DNA of 64,000 nucleotides from Actinospineispora acaciae DSM 45401 (GTDB lineage Bacteria; Actinomycetota; Actinomycetes; Mycobacteriales; Pseudonocardiaceae): the NCBI RefSeq assembly GCF_000620785.1, contig NZ_JIAI01000011.1, positions 62,001-126,000 of the forward strand. Reading direction: 5' to 3'. Under the pieces are notes generated by a model. That model worked only from the letters and a program-made list of their open reading frames with translations. It was not told the DNA's origin and made no database searches. Shown one piece after another: positions 61,686-64,000 of this stretch. The position numbers and the translations under genes are program-made. Every line of letters begins with the position of its first letter. Position 1 is the stretch's first letter.

Positions 61686-62570
61686 ATGGTCGACGTCCAT
61701 CACCGCACCGCGAAGATCGGCGAGCATTCGGTGTTCTACCGGGAGGCCGGGCCGGTCGGCGCGCCCGTCGTGCTGCTCCTGCACGGCTTTCCGACCAGCT
61801 CACACATGTTCCGCGAGCTGATCCCGAGGCTGGCGGACCGGTACCACGTGATCGCCCCGGACCACCTGGGGTTCGGCTACAGCGACGCGCCGCCGGTCGG
61901 TGAGTTCGACTACAGCTTCGACGCGCTGGCCGACGTCACCGAGGGCCTGCTGGAGCGGCTCGGGGTCGAGCGGTTCGCGATCTACGTGCAGGACTACGGC
62001 GCGCCCATCGGCTGGCGGCTGGCGCTGCGGCGGCCGGGCGCGATCACCGCGATCGTGACCCAGAACGGCAACGGCTACGCCGAAGGGCTGGTCGAGGAGT
62101 TCTGGGCGCCGCTGCGCGCGAACTGGGCCGCGCCAGGGCCGGCCACCGAGGAGCCGCTGCGCGCGGCCCTGACCCTGGACGCGATCCGGTGGCAGCACGT
62201 GCACGGCGTCCCCGACCCCAGCCTGGTCAGCCCGGACACCTGGACGCACGACCACGGGCGGGTCTCCCGCGAGGGCAACGACAGGGTCCAGCTCGCGCTG
62301 TTCCACGACTACGGCGGCAACCTGGAGCTGTACCCGAAGCTGCACGAGTACTTCCGGGCGTCGGGGGTGCCGCTGCTCGCGGTGTGGGGCGCCAACGACG
62401 AGATCTTCGCCGCGGCGGGTGCCACCGCGTTCGCCCGCGACCTGCCCGACGCCGAGGTGCACCTGATCGACGGCGGCCACTTCCTGCTGGAGAGCCACCT
62501 GGACACCGTGGCCGGCTACCTGCGCGGGTTCCTCGGCCGGGTGCTCGAGGTCAGCGCGGCGGTGCGCTGA
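61686..62570 (+). CDS. alpha/beta hydrolase with Asp nucleophile (epoxide hydrolase/haloalkane dehalogenase-like)
   Basis: A 294-aa hydrolase. The oxyanion motif is HGFPTSSHMF, with DHLGFGYSD after it. The nucleophile elbow is VQDYGAPIGW with Asp103 instead of Ser, the hallmark of epoxide hydrolases and haloalkane dehalogenases. The catalytic acid region is VWGANDEIF and the His is in GGHFLLESH. Which of the two activities applies cannot be settled by eye. AAGGG lies 8 bases before the ATG. It is divergent from the CGNR regulator, and the 3' end overlaps the convergent NTF2-like gene by 20 bases. Confidence 0.87.
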   Translation: MVDVHHRTAKIGEHSVFYREAGPVGAPVVLLLHGFPTSSHMFRELIPRLADRYHVIAPDHLGFGYSDAPPVGEFDYSFDALADVTEGLLERLGVERFAIYVQDYGAPIGWRLALRRPGAITAIVTQNGNGYAEGLVEEFWAPLRANWAAPGPATEEPLRAALTLDAIRWQHVHGVPDPSLVSPDTWTHDHGRVSREGNDRVQLALFHDYGGNLELYPKLHEYFRASGVPLLAVWGANDEIFAAAGATAFARDLPDAEVHLIDGGHFLLESHLDTVAGYLRGFLGRVLEVSAAVR

Positions 62571-63015
62571 CGCGGTCGGCGCCGCGCAGGTGGCGGCTCA
62601 CGTCGCCGATGAGGTCGGCGTGGATCCGCCGCCGCGCGAACCGCCACCGCCCGTCGTGGCGTTCGAAGCGGTCGTGGTACGTCCCGCTCACGATGGGCTG
62701 CAGGGGCAGCTCGGGCAGCGCCTGCAGCACGGTGAAGTACGAGCGCGCGACCGCCGTGCCGGCCGCGTCGTCGACATCGATGGCGAAGTTGGTCGTGAGG
62801 TGCCTGGTGCGGGGCGTGCCGTCGGCATGCACGATCAGGGAGTCGCGGAGCATTCGCTCGATGGCGTCCGGGCCGCTGGCCGATGTGGCGTCGCTGGTCA
62901 CGGTGGCGTCCGCGAGCAGGGCGCCGACGGCCGCGAAGTCGCCGTCGTCCACCAGCGCCGCGTAGGTTGCGATCAGGTTCTCGATGGCTCGGTGTGCGGG
63001 GGCGGGGGTGGGCAT
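62551..63015 (-). CDS. NTF2-like (SnoaL-type) protein
   Basis: A 154-aa cone-fold protein of the SnoaL/NTF2 group: AIENLIATYAALVDDGDFAAVGALLADATV at the start, RHLTTNFAIDVDDAAGTAVARSYFTVLQ in the sheet and GTYHDRFERHDGRWRFARRRIH near the end. I chose the ATG at 63015 because GGAGG is about 8 bases upstream; two earlier in-frame ATGs overlap that site. Such proteins bind small ligands or catalyse isomerisation/hydroxylation. It diverges from a TetR gene. Confidence 0.85.
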   Translation of the reverse strand: MPTPAPAHRAIENLIATYAALVDDGDFAAVGALLADATVTSDATSASGPDAIERMLRDSLIVHADGTPRTRHLTTNFAIDVDDAAGTAVARSYFTVLQALPELPLQPIVSGTYHDRFERHDGRWRFARRRIHADLIGDVSRHLRGADRVSAPPR

Positions 63016-63065
63016 GATCATGGCCTCCAAGCGTGGGGCGACGAATCGGAGCTTGCCTCCGTTTG

Positions 63066-63086
63066 ACTATACGGAGGGATCCTCCG
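63066..63086. promoter_or_regulatory. TetR operator candidate and -10 element
   Basis: CGGAGG-GAT-CCTCCG (63072-63086) is a perfect inverted repeat between the NTF2-like and TetR genes. TATAGT on the minus strand (63071-63066) would be the -10 of the NTF2-like gene and abuts the palindrome, so binding would block it. Confidence 0.6.
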
Positions 63087-63112
63087 AATTGGTACCGGAA
63101 GGCGGCAGGGCG

Positions 63113-63661
63113 ATGCGGGCGGACGCGCGGCGCAACTACGGCCGGTTGGTCGAATGCGCCAAGGCGGCCTTCCTCGAACGGGGCACCGGAGCCTCGTTGG
63201 AGGACATCGCCCGGCACGCCGGCGTCGGCATCGGCACCCTCTACCGCCACTTCCCATCCCGGGTCGCGCTCATCGACGCGGTCTTCCGGGAGGAGGCGAA
63301 CACGCTGCTCGGGTTGGCCGACGGGCTCGTCGACGCGCCAGAACCGGTCGACGCGCTGCTGACCTGGTTGCGGGCCGTCATCGCCTACCACCGCGCGTAC
63401 CACGGCCTGGCCGCCGTGCTCATGGCGTCCGGGTCGGACTCCGGCGCGCTGACCTCGTCCATCGGCCCGATACGGCGGGCCGGCGGCGCGCTGCTGGGGC
63501 GTGCGCAGCGGGCCGGGGCGATCCGCGCGGACGCCGACATCATGGACGTGCTGCGGCTGGCCAACGGCATCGGCCTGGCCGCCGAGAAGGCCCCGGACGA
63601 CCCTGACCTCGCCGACCGCCTGTTGCGGCTGGCCATGGACGGGCTGCGGGTGCGTTCCTGA
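63113..63661 (+). CDS. TetR-family transcriptional regulator
   Basis: A 182-aa regulator. The N-terminal helix-turn-helix is complete (NYGRLVECAKAAFLERG ... LEDIARHAGVGIGTLYRHFPSR), and the C-terminal helical ligand domain follows (LTWLRAVIAYHRAYHGLAAVL). The ATG at 63113 has GGAAGG/CAGGG sequence upstream. It probably represses itself and the divergent NTF2-like gene through the palindrome at 63072. The ligand is unknown. Confidence 0.92.
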   Translation: MRADARRNYGRLVECAKAAFLERGTGASLEDIARHAGVGIGTLYRHFPSRVALIDAVFREEANTLLGLADGLVDAPEPVDALLTWLRAVIAYHRAYHGLAAVLMASGSDSGALTSSIGPIRRAGGALLGRAQRAGAIRADADIMDVLRLANGIGLAAEKAPDDPDLADRLLRLAMDGLRVRS

Positions 63662-63664
63662 GCG

Positions 63665-64000
63665 TCAGCGCAGCGAGGCGTTGATCCGGCCGGCCAGGGC
63701 GACGACCTCGCGGGACAGCATGGCGTCGTCGTGCTCGTGCTCGGCGGGGACGATCAGGCCGATGCTCGCCTCGGCGCGGCCGTTGACGAACACGGGGGCC
63801 TCCACGCCGGTGAAGTTGGGCACCAGTTCGCCGGTGGTCACCACGTAGCCCCGGGCGCGGCCGGCGGTGACCTCGGGCCGCTCGCCAGGGACGGGTTCGC
63901 GCCCGGAGAGGATGGCCAGGCCGGAGGCGGCGACCCGCAGCGGGTGGCGGGTGCCCGGGCGGACGCCGAGGCGGAAGGTGGCGTTGCGCGGCTCGATGGA
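63665..64000 (-). CDS. IclR-family regulator, C-terminal part (cut by window edge)
   Basis: The last 111 residues of a protein continuing beyond the right edge. The reading contains FRLGVRPGTRHPLRVAASGL, then PEVTAGRARGYVVTTGELVP, then APVFVNGRAEASIGLIVP and VALAGRINASLR before the stop. This follows the order of the IclR effector-binding domain. The DNA-binding half is outside the window. It converges on the TetR gene with a 3-base gap. Confidence 0.75.
   Translation of the reverse strand, partial: SIEPRNATFRLGVRPGTRHPLRVAASGLAILSGREPVPGERPEVTAGRARGYVVTTGELVPNFTGVEAPVFVNGRAEASIGLIVPAEHEHDDAMLSREVVALAGRINASLR

Overview
The window is very GC-rich DNA from an actinomycete. I infer the order Pseudonocardiales or a close relative from the menaquinone-linked complex I locus, the SCO6745-family protein and the DUF5753/DUF6879 gene set; no marker in the window fixes the genus. 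GTG and TTG starts, 1-8 bp stop/start overlaps and a few leaderless-looking promoters are common.

Layout. (1) Positions 2-18007 (+) hold respiratory genes: the 3' end of a geranylgeranyl-reductase-family flavoprotein (MenJ-like), the complete 14-gene nuoABCDEFGHIJKLMN operon for complex I, and a trans-polyprenyl diphosphate synthase. Complex I and two enzymes of the menaquinone tail sit together. (2) 18097-22159: an amidase and an MFS transporter (-) diverge from an AraC-type regulator (+). (3) 22272-27922: a membrane-anchored sunset-like protein, 2-oxoacid:ferredoxin oxidoreductase korA-korB (-), a crotonase-fold protein (-) and an HtpX-like membrane protease (+). (4) 28038-30077: an actinobacterial HTH/DUF5753 + DUF6879 + small-protein set with a divergent, probably leaderless, 74-aa Cys-rich protein. 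(5) 30120-37001: assorted genes (GNAT, RfbA, WYL regulator, hydrolase, MocR regulator) and a four-gene (-) operon of cupin, a 59-aa ribbon-helix-helix protein, a VOC protein and a methyltransferase, followed by YajQ. (6) 37079-38850: tRNA-Tyr followed by a gene-poor, AT-richer stretch holding a decayed pentapeptide-repeat gene, a probable secreted protein and coding scraps. (7) 39628-58286 (-): an 18.7-kb block of six tightly coupled large genes. They are an M64-type metallopeptidase, a 1560-aa DUF6603 + kelch-propeller protein, a separate kelch propeller paralogous to that C-terminus, and three giant proteins (1074, 1746 and 607 aa) of families I cannot assign a function. This is the best candidate for an undescribed system. 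(8) 58471-64000: an NAD(P)-binding protein with a membrane-anchored HtrA-type protease, a monooxygenase-like small protein, a CGNR regulator diverging from an Asp-nucleophile hydrolase, an NTF2-like protein next to a TetR regulator, and the 3' end of an IclR regulator.

Smaller features worth noting are a pair of 45-bp-scale inverted repeats embedded in frame in nuoG, two convergent-gene terminators built on related hairpins, a three-fold 8-bp-phased GCTAG array before the ribbon-helix-helix gene, and several palindromes beside regulators. No CRISPR array, transposase, integrase or rRNA was seen.
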